Notes under the pieces: generated by a model
What the model saw: only the letters and a program-made list of their open reading frames with translations
Database searches by the model: none
Told to the model about the DNA's origin: nothing
In this document: piece by piece, positions 1-8,914 of the stretch
Layout of the letters: every line of letters starts with the position of its first letter
Numbering within the stretch: the stretch's first letter is position 1
Virus record (IMG/VR): IMGVR_UViG_3300036651_000254
Span: 1 to 29,329 of that record
DNA: 29,329 nt
Strand: one strand, 5' to 3'
Origin: a virus
Made by a program: the position numbers and the translations under genes

Positions 1-90
1 TTTTTGTACCTCCGATTGGGGTCCGTGCTAGCACTGAACTTTTGTGTTTGCTCTTTTAATGAGCGGTAGACGGGCGTAACCTCATGTGCT

Positions 91-825
91 ATGAGCACAA
101 ACCAGGGGGAAAAGCCCGAGAGCAGACGGTCCAAGATCGTCGCCGGGGTTGCAGTCGGGATCATCAGCGTTGCCCTGATAGCGGGCGGGGTAACATTCGT
201 TACAGCCGCTAACACGGCACGTGCCGCCGCGGTCGCCGCGAATAACGCGAAAACCGTCTACGCGGCGAACCTTGCCGCGCAATCCCAGACGGCGGAACGA
301 ACTGCGGCCGTCAACGCGTCGGATGCTGCTGCCGCGTCTGCGACAGCCGCTCACGCAGCCGCCACTGACGCGGCCCAATATGTTGCAGACGCCGGCAGTT
401 ATGTCGCCGCAGCGAACTCGGCCGCGACGACAGCCGACACTGCGGCAGCCGCTGCTGCAACCGCAGTAACCGCAGGCGACCTTTACGCCGCACAGGTTGC
501 GGAGTCGACAGCGGCCAGCGCAGCAACGCAGGCGCAGACCGCAGACCAGCAGGCAGCACAAACCGCTGCTGCCGCCGCCGCGCAACGGGCAGCACAAGCC
601 GCAGCACAACAAGCCGCACAACAGGCGGCACAACAGCAGGCAGCCCGGCAAGCGCCAAAGCAGCAGGCATCAACGGGAGGAACGCCGACAAGCAACGGGC
701 TCCCGGCAGGCGCAGCCGTACCCTGGATCCCATCATCCGACCCGAACAACTCGGCAGGCGGATCATGGAACACACAAGCCTGCGCATCCCACAACGCCTC
801 GGGCAACCCTGCACACTGCGACTAA
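91..825 (+). CDS. Ala-rich single-pass membrane protein (possible moron)
   Basis: Function not recognised. The 244-residue product has a short charged N-terminus (residues 1-15), one strong hydrophobic segment (about 16-39, Gly/Val/Ile/Ala rich), then about 150 residues made almost only of Ala, Thr, Gln and Asp that should form a long helical or coiled-coil stalk, becoming Ala-Gln rich near residues 165-190. The C-terminal tail is different: Pro/Ser/Gly/Asn-rich with two Cys (about 231 and 243) that could form a disulfide. Topology suggests N-in, stalk outside. It is the only plus-strand gene in the left half and meets the fibre gene tail to tail with overlapping stops. No Shine-Dalgarno (SD) sequence precedes the ATG; a TAACCT box at 77-82 could give a leaderless transcript. 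It may be a lysogenic-conversion or superinfection gene, or a host gene at a prophage edge. The reading frame is well supported; the function is not. Confidence 0.75.
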   Translation: MSTNQGEKPESRRSKIVAGVAVGIISVALIAGGVTFVTAANTARAAAVAANNAKTVYAANLAAQSQTAERTAAVNASDAAAASATAAHAAATDAAQYVADAGSYVAAANSAATTADTAAAAAATAVTAGDLYAAQVAESTAASAATQAQTADQQAAQTAAAAAAQRAAQAAAQQAAQQAAQQQAARQAPKQQASTGGTPTSNGLPAGAAVPWIPSSDPNNSAGGSWNTQACASHNASGNPAHCD

Positions 826-1685
826 GCGGATGCGCCCGGAGGTGCAGGCGGAACGATCCCAGCAGCCTTCTCTAACGCAGCAAGACGGGACCCGTAATAC
901 GCCTGCATCATAAGACGTTGGTGACGTTCCCGGGCGACCGCCTGAATAAGCGGGGTAACCAGTTCCTCAAACCGGACACCCTCAACCAACCCGTTCTCGT
1001 CATACCAGACGTGAAGCGGGAGGATCGGGGCAACATCCTCCGCCATCATCCCGTCGAACCAGGGCGCAGCGTCCACGCCAAGCTCGAGGATGTCTGACGT
1101 TCGCTGGTAACTGTACGCGGGAAGCGCAAGGAACGCATCAAGGTCGTACCCGGCCGGACCAATATTCGTTTTGAACCGGCGCGACGACGTGTTGCCGCCC
1201 ATGTTCCCCGACGAATCAATGTAGACCGCCGAATACCCCACTGTCACAGTGTTCGATTTCGTGCCCGGGGAATTGATGATGCCCGCCGAAACGACACGAC
1301 CCGATGCGGTAATGTCACCACTTGCACCGACTGTGCCACCCGTCACAGCACTCGATGCTGTGACGTTGATGGCACTGACGCTGCCGCCAGTCGACGTGAT
1401 GTTGGCGCCTGCGGTAATCGTCGTACCCGCTGTCACAGTTGTTGATGCGGAAATACTGCCGGTGGTGTTGATGGCACCGTTCGTGTTAAACGCACCCGTG
1501 CCTTGAATGGTGATCGAACCACCATCGTTGACAAGGATGCCACCAGCACCGATCTGCATAGCCTGACCGGTTTTCGCCGCAGCCTGCTCGGTCAACGCAC
1601 GTTGCGCATCCCGCGTCTGCCTCGACTGAAATGTGGCCGGATATTGGGGGGCCTGCCCCGCCAGTGAGCCTGGGTTAACCGACAT
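822..1685 (-). CDS. Tail fibre/spike with S74-type chaperone domain
   Basis: Probable receptor-binding fibre of 287 residues. An N-terminal part (1-50) is followed by a Gly/Thr/Ala/Ser-rich stretch (about 50-165) with regularly spaced short beta-type repeats, as in trimeric beta-helical stalks. From about residue 165 the sequence matches the peptidase S74 intramolecular chaperone family: the S-S-R-R-F-K-T-N-I box (Ser167/168 and Lys172) corresponds to the family's Ser-Lys self-cleavage dyad, followed by a 'MAEDV' stretch and a C-terminal helix with heptad character. In this family the domain assists trimer folding and is released by self-cleavage. The gene is last in the tail operon; its start overlaps the end of the preceding minor tail gene by 11 bases. 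The family is clear; cleavage activity is inferred. Confidence 0.85.
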   Translation of the reverse strand: MSVNPGSLAGQAPQYPATFQSRQTRDAQRALTEQAAAKTGQAMQIGAGGILVNDGGSITIQGTGAFNTNGAINTTGSISASTTVTAGTTITAGANITSTGGSVSAINVTASSAVTGGTVGASGDITASGRVVSAGIINSPGTKSNTVTVGYSAVYIDSSGNMGGNTSSRRFKTNIGPAGYDLDAFLALPAYSYQRTSDILELGVDAAPWFDGMMAEDVAPILPLHVWYDENGLVEGVRFEELVTPLIQAVARERHQRLMMQAYYGSRLAALEKAAGIVPPAPPGASA

Positions 1686-2835
1686 TGAAAACTCCTGCCG
1701 GTGAAATCAGGGACGGGGTTAGGACCGGAGTATTCGTCAACGTCAAGTCGTACCCGACCGCACGAGCCGTACCGGACAGACCGCCAGGGAACGACGGCAC
1801 CAAATCGTTGCCGTTCGCATCCAGGCCACCAATGTTGAACCCAACATCATCACCAATGAACCAATCGACACCGAGTTGCGGACCCTCAGAAGCCACATAC
1901 GACATGGTTACCGTGTTCGTTCCCGCATACATGGCCGCGACCGCAGTAGAGGCATGACTGTTCAACGTAGCAACATCAATGATCGAGGTTGATGGTGTCC
2001 ACCGGTACTCGATAGTTGGCTGATCGGGGGCCGTGACGGTCTGATGAACCGACTGTGGGCGCACCGAACCCGAACCCGTAGAGACAGCCATCACATCGTT
2101 TGCGCCCTTGCCCTGCGTGTAATCCTCGATCAACTGGAACGAGGTAACCGGCCCAGGGATCTCGAAGGTTGCCGAAGGACCCAACCCGGCAGGAACCGCA
2201 GCCCCCACCCTGTCGCCCACATACAAAACTGGGGTGATGCGTTCTGGGTTTGTCCGCCACTCCCACCCGATATACCATTCGGGGCCACCGATCACACCCA
2301 TCAAGTCGGTGAGAATCGAGTACACGGTTTTGTCGTCCGTGTCAAAGTAGGTGCGTGCTCGAGGTGTCCCCGCGCCGGCAGTCGTGTATTGCACCCGGAT
2401 TGGGATACCGTTCTTCCCTCCGGCACCATCCACAATGTACGAGTTGATCAGGTCGGCAACAATGTCGTTTTGTCCGGTCGTTGTGTAGGTTTTGTCTCCC
2501 CCGTACCGGCAATCCAAATAGGACTCAACGGTTGCCAAATCGAGTTTGATTTCGTCCGAGTGATCGCGGGTGCGCCGCACAATTCGGTGACCGATCAACG
2601 GGATACCGTGCGACGGATCAGACGGGTTATCACCCAACAGGATCAGATGAGACGCGTTCTTCTTCGTCGCCCGCAACCAATCAGCCGGCGCATCCGCCGC
2701 ATTCACCGGCAGGGTAGCACCCGACACTGATTCATACCGGCCAACCGTTTGCTGCACCGACGACACATTCAGCAACGGCAAGTCAGCAATAATCTTGCCG
2801 GTACGAGCCTCCGTAGCAACCCACGAGAAACCCAT
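1675..2835 (-). CDS. Minor tail protein, Gp37-like
   Basis: A 386-residue tail protein resembling the actinophage minor tail proteins of the ReqiPepy6 gp37-like type. These usually follow the distal tail gene and are thought to form part of the tail-tip hub. Visible features are an N-terminal beta-rich domain (1-60), a stretch around 70-115 with 'LLGDNPSDPSHGIPLIGHRI', and a D-H-S-D-E-I-K-L motif typical of this group. No membrane segment or enzymatic motif is seen. It is preceded by the 352-residue tail protein (2 bases apart) and overlaps the fibre gene. The call comes from recognition of the family plus gene order; it could also be described as a baseplate hub component. Confidence 0.75.
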   Translation of the reverse strand: MGFSWVATEARTGKIIADLPLLNVSSVQQTVGRYESVSGATLPVNAADAPADWLRATKKNASHLILLGDNPSDPSHGIPLIGHRIVRRTRDHSDEIKLDLATVESYLDCRYGGDKTYTTTGQNDIVADLINSYIVDGAGGKNGIPIRVQYTTAGAGTPRARTYFDTDDKTVYSILTDLMGVIGGPEWYIGWEWRTNPERITPVLYVGDRVGAAVPAGLGPSATFEIPGPVTSFQLIEDYTQGKGANDVMAVSTGSGSVRPQSVHQTVTAPDQPTIEYRWTPSTSIIDVATLNSHASTAVAAMYAGTNTVTMSYVASEGPQLGVDWFIGDDVGFNIGGLDANGNDLVPSFPGGLSGTARAVGYDLTLTNTPVLTPSLISPAGVFNVG

Positions 2836-2837
2836 TA

Positions 2838-3896
2838 TTACGCCGTCCTATAAGAGAACTTCCACGACAGAACAGCACCGGTCGTCCACGTCACCGGTAT
2901 CACCGACGACAAACTCGACTGGTTCACATACGTGCCCGTCGCGGTCGCTGCCGCTAAAGTGACAACGGTGTTGCCGCCCAGGAACTCAGCGATCAAAGAG
3001 TTGAATGCGCCACCCGAAAGGATCGCCCCACCAATGCCCTGAGCAAACGCAACGTTCGCGAGGTTGTATTTCGCGTTCGCGGCGACAGGAAGAGACACGG
3101 TGACGCCAGGCCCAGGAATCGAAGTGGTTGACCCGAAAACGACGGACCCTTCAACCTCGACATAATCGCCACGCCGCGTGTACTGCGAGTCCAGAGTTCC
3201 GTTGCCCAACGTCAACCCGGCAAGTGTCGGCGTGTATGCGGTCCAGCCGCCATCATCCCAAATGCTGCCAGTCCACCGGACAAGGCCACCCAAAGCGGCA
3301 TCATCGACGTATTGGCCGACAGAAGGTGAAGCTGGGTAGGTGGTTGAGGATCCGGTTGGCAGGATGCCACCCGCAGCAACCGTGTACGGGGCGTTCCAGG
3401 TGACTGTAGGTGAACCGCCACCGGAGACGGGTACGTTGATGTTCGCAATCACGAACGCGCGTGTCACAGGCAGTGCAGGTGCAGATGGTGACGGTGCGGC
3501 CGTACCGGCAAGATACTTGCGAGTCACCGCAGGAACAGATGACCCATCCGACTCGCCCGGGTCATCGATCTGCACATAAATGATGTCCACACGCGGGTTT
3601 GTCGCATTCGCCGCCGTAACTGCACCTGTAGCGACAGCATCAAACGCGAACTGGTACGGGCCAGCAATCGCAGACGACTCCACATCAGCGACACCCGCAA
3701 ACGGTTGCACCGTCCACGTCGTAGACGTAGCAGTGACCGTGCTAGACGGGGTACCCGGACGCACACCCGTCAGAGCACCCAACGGGCGCGCAGATGTTGC
3801 CCCCGCCAACAGTGCGGATGCAGTCTGACGACCCTGACGGCCAGAGAACGCGGGCGCACCCGCAACAGCGTTAACCGCCCAAACTGTATCGACCAT
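2838..3896 (-). CDS. Minor tail protein (baseplate/tip, beta-rich)
   Basis: A 352-residue Ala/Thr/Gly/Val-rich protein without an enzymatic motif. The 'NPRVDIIYVQIDDPGES' stretch near residue 105 and the following segment resemble actinophage tail-tip proteins lying between the distal tail protein and the fibre. The C-terminal third looks like a beta-sandwich and may be exposed on the virion. Position supports a structural role: it starts 3 bases after the preceding tail gene ends and sits 2 bases ahead of the next. Specific function (adsorption or hub) cannot be assigned from sequence alone. Confidence 0.65.
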   Translation of the reverse strand: MVDTVWAVNAVAGAPAFSGRQGRQTASALLAGATSARPLGALTGVRPGTPSSTVTATSTTWTVQPFAGVADVESSAIAGPYQFAFDAVATGAVTAANATNPRVDIIYVQIDDPGESDGSSVPAVTRKYLAGTAAPSPSAPALPVTRAFVIANINVPVSGGGSPTVTWNAPYTVAAGGILPTGSSTTYPASPSVGQYVDDAALGGLVRWTGSIWDDGGWTAYTPTLAGLTLGNGTLDSQYTRRGDYVEVEGSVVFGSTTSIPGPGVTVSLPVAANAKYNLANVAFAQGIGGAILSGGAFNSLIAEFLGGNTVVTLAAATATGTYVNQSSLSSVIPVTWTTGAVLSWKFSYRTA

Positions 3897-3899
3897 GTT

Positions 3900-4742
3900 C
3901 TATTCCCAACTTGGAGTTGCAGTGACGGTGAGCTGCGAAGCAGCGTTATACGTGGCAGCCGCGAACGACCACGTGTTGTTGCCCGGATCAAACCCGGACC
4001 AACCACGCGAAGTGATGTACCCGTTCCTGGACGACTGCCCGTTAGCGAGGACCGTTCGTTTCTCCATGTCCACCAAAAGAAATTCGCCCGTGTTCAACAC
4101 GAGCGAAGAAGAGAAAACGAGCGACTGGGCCGACCCCACATGGGTGATGATCGGCCCCGTACAGGGGCCATCTATTCGCAACGACACAGGCCCGGTTTCG
4201 TTGCCCGGATTAGTGAGCGACAGTTGCCCCGAAACTTGCACAGCGGAGAACGTGGCCGGCCAAGTGGCAGGGAACGTTAGACCGCCGCTCGAAGCGGGGA
4301 GCATGGTTGACCCGGTGAGAGGCGTCCCGAACTTGCGCCAATCCTTCGCGAACACTTGAACCGTGAACGTCGACATCATGTGGTTCAGACGTGACAGGAT
4401 CACATCAGCCGACCTGTACACGTTCACCGAACGGACACGCCCAGACTCCGACACCGACAACAGGGTGGCCGACCGGTTCACATTGTCAATGAGCGTGTCC
4501 GTGTCCAACGAATGTTGCGCCGGCGAAGTGGATACGATCATGCCTGACAGGGTGAGGGTGCGGCCGGTGGAGAACGAATCCCCCACCGACGCACCCGACT
4601 GTCGTGGCTTCTGCACCGGCAATAACGTGGGTGTTGATGTTCCCCATCCGTCGAACTTTTGAACAATCCACTTCGTACCGTTGCCATCAACCGCGTTCAG
4701 GGTGAGCGCGCCAATGGTGATAGGTGAGTTGGAGAGAACCAT
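3900..4742 (-). CDS. Distal tail / minor tail protein (Dit-like)
   Basis: A 280-residue protein directly after the tape measure gene, the canonical position for the siphovirus distal tail protein that joins tube to tip. The N-terminal 100 residues contain the 'G...R.LTLSG' type beta-strand pattern (about 70-80) found in siphovirus tail component/Dit N-terminal domains, and the C-terminal part (about 150-280) looks like a second beta-sandwich. The ATG at 4742 is preferred over the upstream in-frame GTG at 4745: it follows a GGGGG stretch by four bases and overlaps the tape measure stop by one base. Position and fold pattern support the role; it is not proven. Confidence 0.7.
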   Translation of the reverse strand: MVLSNSPITIGALTLNAVDGNGTKWIVQKFDGWGTSTPTLLPVQKPRQSGASVGDSFSTGRTLTLSGMIVSTSPAQHSLDTDTLIDNVNRSATLLSVSESGRVRSVNVYRSADVILSRLNHMMSTFTVQVFAKDWRKFGTPLTGSTMLPASSGGLTFPATWPATFSAVQVSGQLSLTNPGNETGPVSLRIDGPCTGPIITHVGSAQSLVFSSSLVLNTGEFLLVDMEKRTVLANGQSSRNGYITSRGWSGFDPGNNTWSFAAATYNAASQLTVTATPSWE

Positions 4743-7471
4743 CACACCCCCTGCATGGATTGGTAATGGGTCACCATTTGTGCGGTCGCCACACCGTTGT
4801 TCGACTCGGTGATGTAGTAGTTGTTCACCACCGACCTTGAACCGCCGCCAAGCTCTGCACGTGCCGTCGCAGCATCCCCCACGTTCAACGCCTTCAACAC
4901 GGGTCGGAAACGACTAGACCACGGGTTCTGAATAACCTCTTCACCCGTCGACAACCATGCCGGCACGCTGTCAGATTTCGGTCCACCCGGACCCTGGACA
5001 GAACCTCCACCAGCCATGCCGATAGTTCCGCCATCGGCATGCTTGTATGTGGTATACACGTTGCCCGCAGCGTATTGGTTTGCGACGATCTGCGAATTAG
5101 CGGTCAGACGGTCGAGCGCGGCCTGGAGTTGTGCCACGGTCATCATCGCCTGAGTGGCATCGGCCTCCAACTTCACCGTCTTGTCTTTAGGCAACCGCAA
5201 AATCTGATCAACCAACCCGGACACCTGACCGGCATCCAACCCGGCCTGAGTAGCATGATCGATGATCGACTGTCGGTTCTTCGCCAACGCAGCATCACCA
5301 TCAGCCTTAGCCGTCGTCACCGCGATACCTTGCTTCGTCTCCGAAGCCACAACCGCATCCGCCTGCGCTTGCGCATCCTGCACTGCAGTAAGCACCCACT
5401 GATGATTCGCGTTACCCGTTGCCGTGTTGATATCCAACGATGTTGCCTGGGCTGCACCCATCGTTTTCATGCTCGTCTGAATGTTCGCAGCCAACGTGAT
5501 GAAGTCAGCCGCGACCTTAATGTTCGCGGCCTCCAACGTCTGCGGAACACCATTCAGCAGATCGGTTTCGCTCTTCCAATCCTTGGCCGCCTGAGTAGCT
5601 GAGCTTTCCGCAACCGCCAACGCCACGTAGGCCCCTTGGGTCATCCCCAACGCTGCGGCCATCGCCGGAGCACCAGCCTGGAAAGACGCCACAACTTGCA
5701 GATACGCTGAGACTGACATGCCGTACCCGGATGCCAACGCGATCTGCGCATCCAACTGTGCCTTGGTAGAAATGGTCGCCAACCCTTGAGCTGACGCAAC
5801 ATCGTTGTACGCCTTGATGGCGTCGCCGGTCTTTTTCTGGTTGTCGGAAATAACCCCTGTAAGGTTGATCCAGTTTGCGCGGAACGCGGCAACCTTCGCC
5901 GTCGAGTTCGCCGGATTATTCGCATAATCCGTCATCGCCTTATTGACCTTGAGAATGGCCGCGTGGTTCCCCAGCGTCGCCTGGGTCGTGGTTTCCGCCG
6001 TTATACCAAGTTTCCGACCAATATCGATAGCGGACTGTCCAAGACTGTTGTACTGGCCGAGTGAGTTCTTATCAGCCAACGCTTTCGCCGTCTGCTTCCT
6101 AACAGACTCACCAATAACGCCGTTGTCTTGCTCCACGGCAGCGGTGTAATCCTGCAAAGCCGACGCCGCATCCATTGACGCAATCCTGGACGCCACAAAC
6201 GCTGACGCGATATAACCGACAGCCGCAACAGCCATACCGGCAATACCGCCGACGATAGAAAGGCCAACGCCAAACGTCTTTACTGCAAGGGTCGCTTTGC
6301 CAACAACAGGCTCGATCAGTTTCCAAAGCGCGAACGCACCCCAAACCGCACCAGCCGCAGCCGCAATCGGAAGAAGGTTCGCGATCAAAGGGGCAAGTAC
6401 CGTCAACAGTTGCCCTGCAATGCCGACAACTCCGAGGATTACGGTCCCCAGCGGGGCAAACGCGCCGATCAGCGACAGTGCGCCATTCAGCAGAGAACCC
6501 AACGCATCTGTGACTCGCGGGAGTGCTACGGACGCATCCTGGGCGAACTTCGCCAGACCGCCACCATTGGTCCACTTCTGCCAACCAACAGCCAACTGTT
6601 CGATGAACATCCCGGCCTGCAAAAACAGCGGGTTCAAAATTTGGAACCCGGAAATCAGCGTCGAGAGCGCAATTGTGCCCGCAGTCCCCAAAACATGAGA
6701 GAACGAACCAATCTCCGCATTCAACGGACCCATCGAGTCGTTGATCAACGAAATAGCGCGCTGAAACGACACCAACATCGCTGTTGCGGCACTGTTCTCG
6801 AGCTGGTTCAGATTACCGCGCAGAATCTCAAGCCCGGCCGAGAACTGGTTCCCCGCAGCAGTCCCGTCAGCCATCGCATGTTTGATACCCAGCACAGCCA
6901 AAACACCAGCCGCACCCATACCAGCAAACGCGCCACCAAGTGCAGCAACGGTCCCGGCCAAAGCTGAAACCAACGGCAGCAGCGCCGCAATAGCAATACC
7001 GATCGCCACAGCAGGACCAGCAGCAGCACCACCACCCTTGGGAGGGGCAGCAGCGGGAGCCGCCGTGTCGTGCACCCCCGAGCCAACAGCGTTAGCGTCA
7101 TTCAAAACCCGCTGAGCGTCAGCCAGTTTCCGTGTCGCAGCCTCATGTGCAGCCTCAGCACGAGCCGACGCAAGATGCAACGACATCAACCGAGACTCGG
7201 ACGCACCACCCTTCGTCTGAACCTCATCCAACTTCTGGTACGAGATCTTCAAACGGTCGTTAGCGAACCCCAGTTGTTCTTCGGCAGCCTTGACGGCTTC
7301 CATCTTCGCAAGCGCATCAGTAACGGCAGCCTTGACCTTGATTTCAGGGTTCGACGCCCCCAGCTCACGCGCTTTAACCTCAGCGCGGTCAAGCTCAGCC
7401 ACCCACTCCGAATCGTCAACCTTCAACTTGCCAACAATGGAACCGGCTACCGTGGGACCTTCGCCGCTCAT
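4742..7471 (-). CDS. Tape measure protein
   Basis: At 909 residues this is the longest protein in the window, in the expected place after the G/GT chaperone pair. The N-terminal 130 residues are charged and coiled-coil-like. Long hydrophobic Ala/Gly/Leu/Ile segments follow near residues 150-200, 335-385 and 400-430, as expected of tape measure proteins that insert into the host membrane. An Ala-rich helical middle follows, then a Gly-rich segment near 830 ('GGTIGMAGGGSVQGPGGP') typical of actinophage tape measures. The length would correspond to a tail somewhat over 130 nm using about 0.15 nm per residue (inference). No lytic transglycosylase or peptidase motif was seen. The ATG overlaps the GT stop in an ATGA junction. 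Confidence 0.93.
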   Translation of the reverse strand: MSGEGPTVAGSIVGKLKVDDSEWVAELDRAEVKARELGASNPEIKVKAAVTDALAKMEAVKAAEEQLGFANDRLKISYQKLDEVQTKGGASESRLMSLHLASARAEAAHEAATRKLADAQRVLNDANAVGSGVHDTAAPAAAPPKGGGAAAGPAVAIGIAIAALLPLVSALAGTVAALGGAFAGMGAAGVLAVLGIKHAMADGTAAGNQFSAGLEILRGNLNQLENSAATAMLVSFQRAISLINDSMGPLNAEIGSFSHVLGTAGTIALSTLISGFQILNPLFLQAGMFIEQLAVGWQKWTNGGGLAKFAQDASVALPRVTDALGSLLNGALSLIGAFAPLGTVILGVVGIAGQLLTVLAPLIANLLPIAAAAGAVWGAFALWKLIEPVVGKATLAVKTFGVGLSIVGGIAGMAVAAVGYIASAFVASRIASMDAASALQDYTAAVEQDNGVIGESVRKQTAKALADKNSLGQYNSLGQSAIDIGRKLGITAETTTQATLGNHAAILKVNKAMTDYANNPANSTAKVAAFRANWINLTGVISDNQKKTGDAIKAYNDVASAQGLATISTKAQLDAQIALASGYGMSVSAYLQVVASFQAGAPAMAAALGMTQGAYVALAVAESSATQAAKDWKSETDLLNGVPQTLEAANIKVAADFITLAANIQTSMKTMGAAQATSLDINTATGNANHQWVLTAVQDAQAQADAVVASETKQGIAVTTAKADGDAALAKNRQSIIDHATQAGLDAGQVSGLVDQILRLPKDKTVKLEADATQAMMTVAQLQAALDRLTANSQIVANQYAAGNVYTTYKHADGGTIGMAGGGSVQGPGGPKSDSVPAWLSTGEEVIQNPWSSRFRPVLKALNVGDAATARAELGGGSRSVVNNYYITESNNGVATAQMVTHYQSMQGV

Positions 7472-8117
7472 TCGGAATCTCCCTCGTCAGTCGGCCTCAA
7501 CAGCCTGTGAATGCGGGTATCCGCCGCCAACAACCCCTGCAACCGCACCGTGAACCAACGCCACGACTTCACGTGCAGCAGCGCAGACAAGTCGTGGCCG
7601 TACTCGGAATCAAAATCGGATTCGAGTAACGGCCACGCCTCAAAAATTTCCGGCCACGAAACAGCCCGGCCCTTAGTTACTTGGGTGGGGACTTCCTCGT
7701 ACCACTCGTAGAGGCCGGTTGCTTCGTCGTACTGGCCGCGACCGTACTTTTGGAGCGGCGCTGCGCCCTGTTCTGGCTCTTCGCCACGTAGGCGGTCAAT
7801 GCTTTTGGGTCAGCACCAGTCGTCCACACGATTTCGGCAACCTCACGGCCGCGCTGAAAGTCGGCCAGCGCAGCCAGTGCTGCACGGTTCACAGCAGCAG
7901 CAGGCACACCATCGGCCACCATCAGCTCATACGTGCCACCAAGGAAAGCGCCGTAAAACTCTTCATCACTCATCGTCTCCGTAGGGTCCGACCCCTCCGC
8001 CGTAACCCGGGTGAACTTCAAACCAGCAGCCATACTCACCGGAGGAATCGAATACTTGACCCCATTGACCGGGAGAACCAGCGGGTCAACAAGTTCGTTA
8101 AAATCTGCGAAAACCAT
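7468..8117 (-). CDS. Tail assembly chaperone GT (-1 frameshift product)
   Basis: Frameshifted fusion of 216 residues: the first 105 residues are those of the G protein, then the ribosome slips back one base on C CCA AAA (7809 down to 7803) and continues 111 residues in the -1 frame to the TGA at 7470-7468. The extension reads 'YGRGQYDEATGLYEWYEEV', then 'HDLSALLHVKSWRWF', sequences typical of the T part of actinophage GT proteins. The -1 frame has a stop just upstream of the slip site and is open from there to the tape measure start. In lambda-like tails G and GT coat the tape measure and recruit tube subunits. The frame change is read directly from the sequence; slippage efficiency is unknown. 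Confidence 0.88.
7677..8117 (-). CDS. Tail assembly chaperone G
   Basis: The 0-frame product, 146 residues, binds the tape measure during tail assembly in the lambda paradigm. It begins 'MVFADFNELVDPLVLPVNG', a common N-terminus of actinophage tail assembly chaperones, and ends with a basic, Ser/Thr/Lys-rich tail (about 115-146) that is bypassed in GT. The ATG at 8117 is preferred to a longer in-frame start because it has an AAAGG SD about 11 bases upstream and because the longer version would run through the terminator hairpin at 8159-8191. It lies between the major tail gene and the tape measure gene. Confidence 0.88.
   Translation of the reverse strand: MVFADFNELVDPLVLPVNGVKYSIPPVSMAAGLKFTRVTAEGSDPTETMSDEEFYGAFLGGTYELMVADGVPAAAVNRAALAALADFQRGREVAEIVWTTGADPKALTAYVAKSQNRAQRRSKSTVAASTTKQPASTSGTRKSPPK
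7803..7809 (-). other. Programmed -1 ribosomal frameshift site
   Basis: Canonical X_XXY_YYZ heptamer, C CCA AAA in the 0 frame of G (codons 104-105, Pro-Lys), which re-pairs as CCC AAA after a -1 slip. Downstream the -1 frame encodes a recognisable GT extension, and upstream that frame is closed by a TGA four codons before. No strong stimulatory hairpin is obvious just downstream. Confidence 0.88.
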
Positions 8118-8158
8118 TCTGGGTTTGCCTTTCGAATCAACTGGGTAGGAACAAATGA

Positions 8159-8191
8159 GGGGTGCGACCAGACCCAGACCGGTCGCACCCC
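8159..8191 (-). terminator. Hairpin terminator after major tail gene
   Basis: Perfect 11-bp inverted repeat (8159-8169 with 8181-8191) and an 11-base loop, 5 bases after the major tail stop. On the minus strand it is followed by a modest T-rich run (TCATTTGTT). The loop contains CTGGGT, which could also pair with ACCCAG about 20 bases further on, ahead of the G gene. It probably reduces read-through from the highly expressed tail-tube gene into the chaperone genes. Confidence 0.75.
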
Positions 8192-8196
8192 AGCTA

Positions 8197-8895
8197 TCAG
8201 GTACGGGTGTAAGGGAAAGCCGCCGAAGCACCCGTAGCGTTCGTGACCGTCACCGGAGCCGAACCAGCAGAACCGGCAGGCATAACCGCAACAATCAGCG
8301 AATCGGAGACAACAATCCACGACGTGGCGTTCACCGCGCCGAACTTCACACCAGTCGTAATGACGGTGCCCGTGAAGTTCTGGCCTGTGATCTGAACCTG
8401 ACCGCCAACACCCACACCAGAAGGAGTGGCCGTAAGGATCACTGGAACAGAAGCCGGTACGTACGGGTTCGTAATCGAAGTCAGCACACCATCACCAGTC
8501 AGCGTGATCGTGACCTCTTCAAGATCCGCAACCGCAGTCTTAGACGGGTTCCAATCCACAATCGCCAGACCCGAATACGCTTCCGGCGCACCATTACGGT
8601 CATACCAGCGCACATAAATGCGGGCCGCGGACTGGAACTGGAACCGTGCAGCACGCACAAGCTCCTGACCCGGATCAAACACGCCAGCAGTCGTCGGCCG
8701 GAATGCTTTGATAACAAGCTTCCAACCAGTCAGCGTCTTCTCAAACGCGGCGAACCCGTTCGTGTCATACGTGTCAGCAGACTGAATCGTGGGAGTCTCA
8801 GAGTTATTGAGATCATCAATACCCTTCAAATTCACCCATGTTGCATTGTCCGTGGACACATCTACTTTAAACCGTCGTGCAAGTGCCGAGGGCAT
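8197..8895 (-). CDS. Major tail (tube) protein with C-terminal Ig-like domain
   Basis: A 232-residue tail tube subunit. Residues 1-145 fit the actinophage major tail protein ('ALARRFKVDVSTDNATWV' start, 'TLTGWKLVIKAFRP' core). Residues about 148-232 form an IPT/TIG-type immunoglobulin-like domain, with the G-x-x-V-x-I-T-G-x-N-F pattern and a later 'VSD..I....PAG.AG' run. Ig-like domains on tail tubes usually decorate the outside and may bind host surface glycans weakly. The gene lies between the tail terminator/HNH region and the G/GT chaperones. A strong AGGAGG SD precedes the ATG. A hairpin-U-tract leader sits directly upstream and a terminator directly downstream, so its expression seems separately controlled. 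Confidence 0.9.
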   Translation of the reverse strand: MPSALARRFKVDVSTDNATWVNLKGIDDLNNSETPTIQSADTYDTNGFAAFEKTLTGWKLVIKAFRPTTAGVFDPGQELVRAARFQFQSAARIYVRWYDRNGAPEAYSGLAIVDWNPSKTAVADLEEVTITLTGDGVLTSITNPYVPASVPVILTATPSGVGVGGQVQITGQNFTGTVITTGVKFGAVNATSWIVVSDSLIVAVMPAGSAGSAPVTVTNATGASAAFPYTRT

Positions 8896-8914
8896 TGTGC
8901 CTCCTAAAGGCTTT

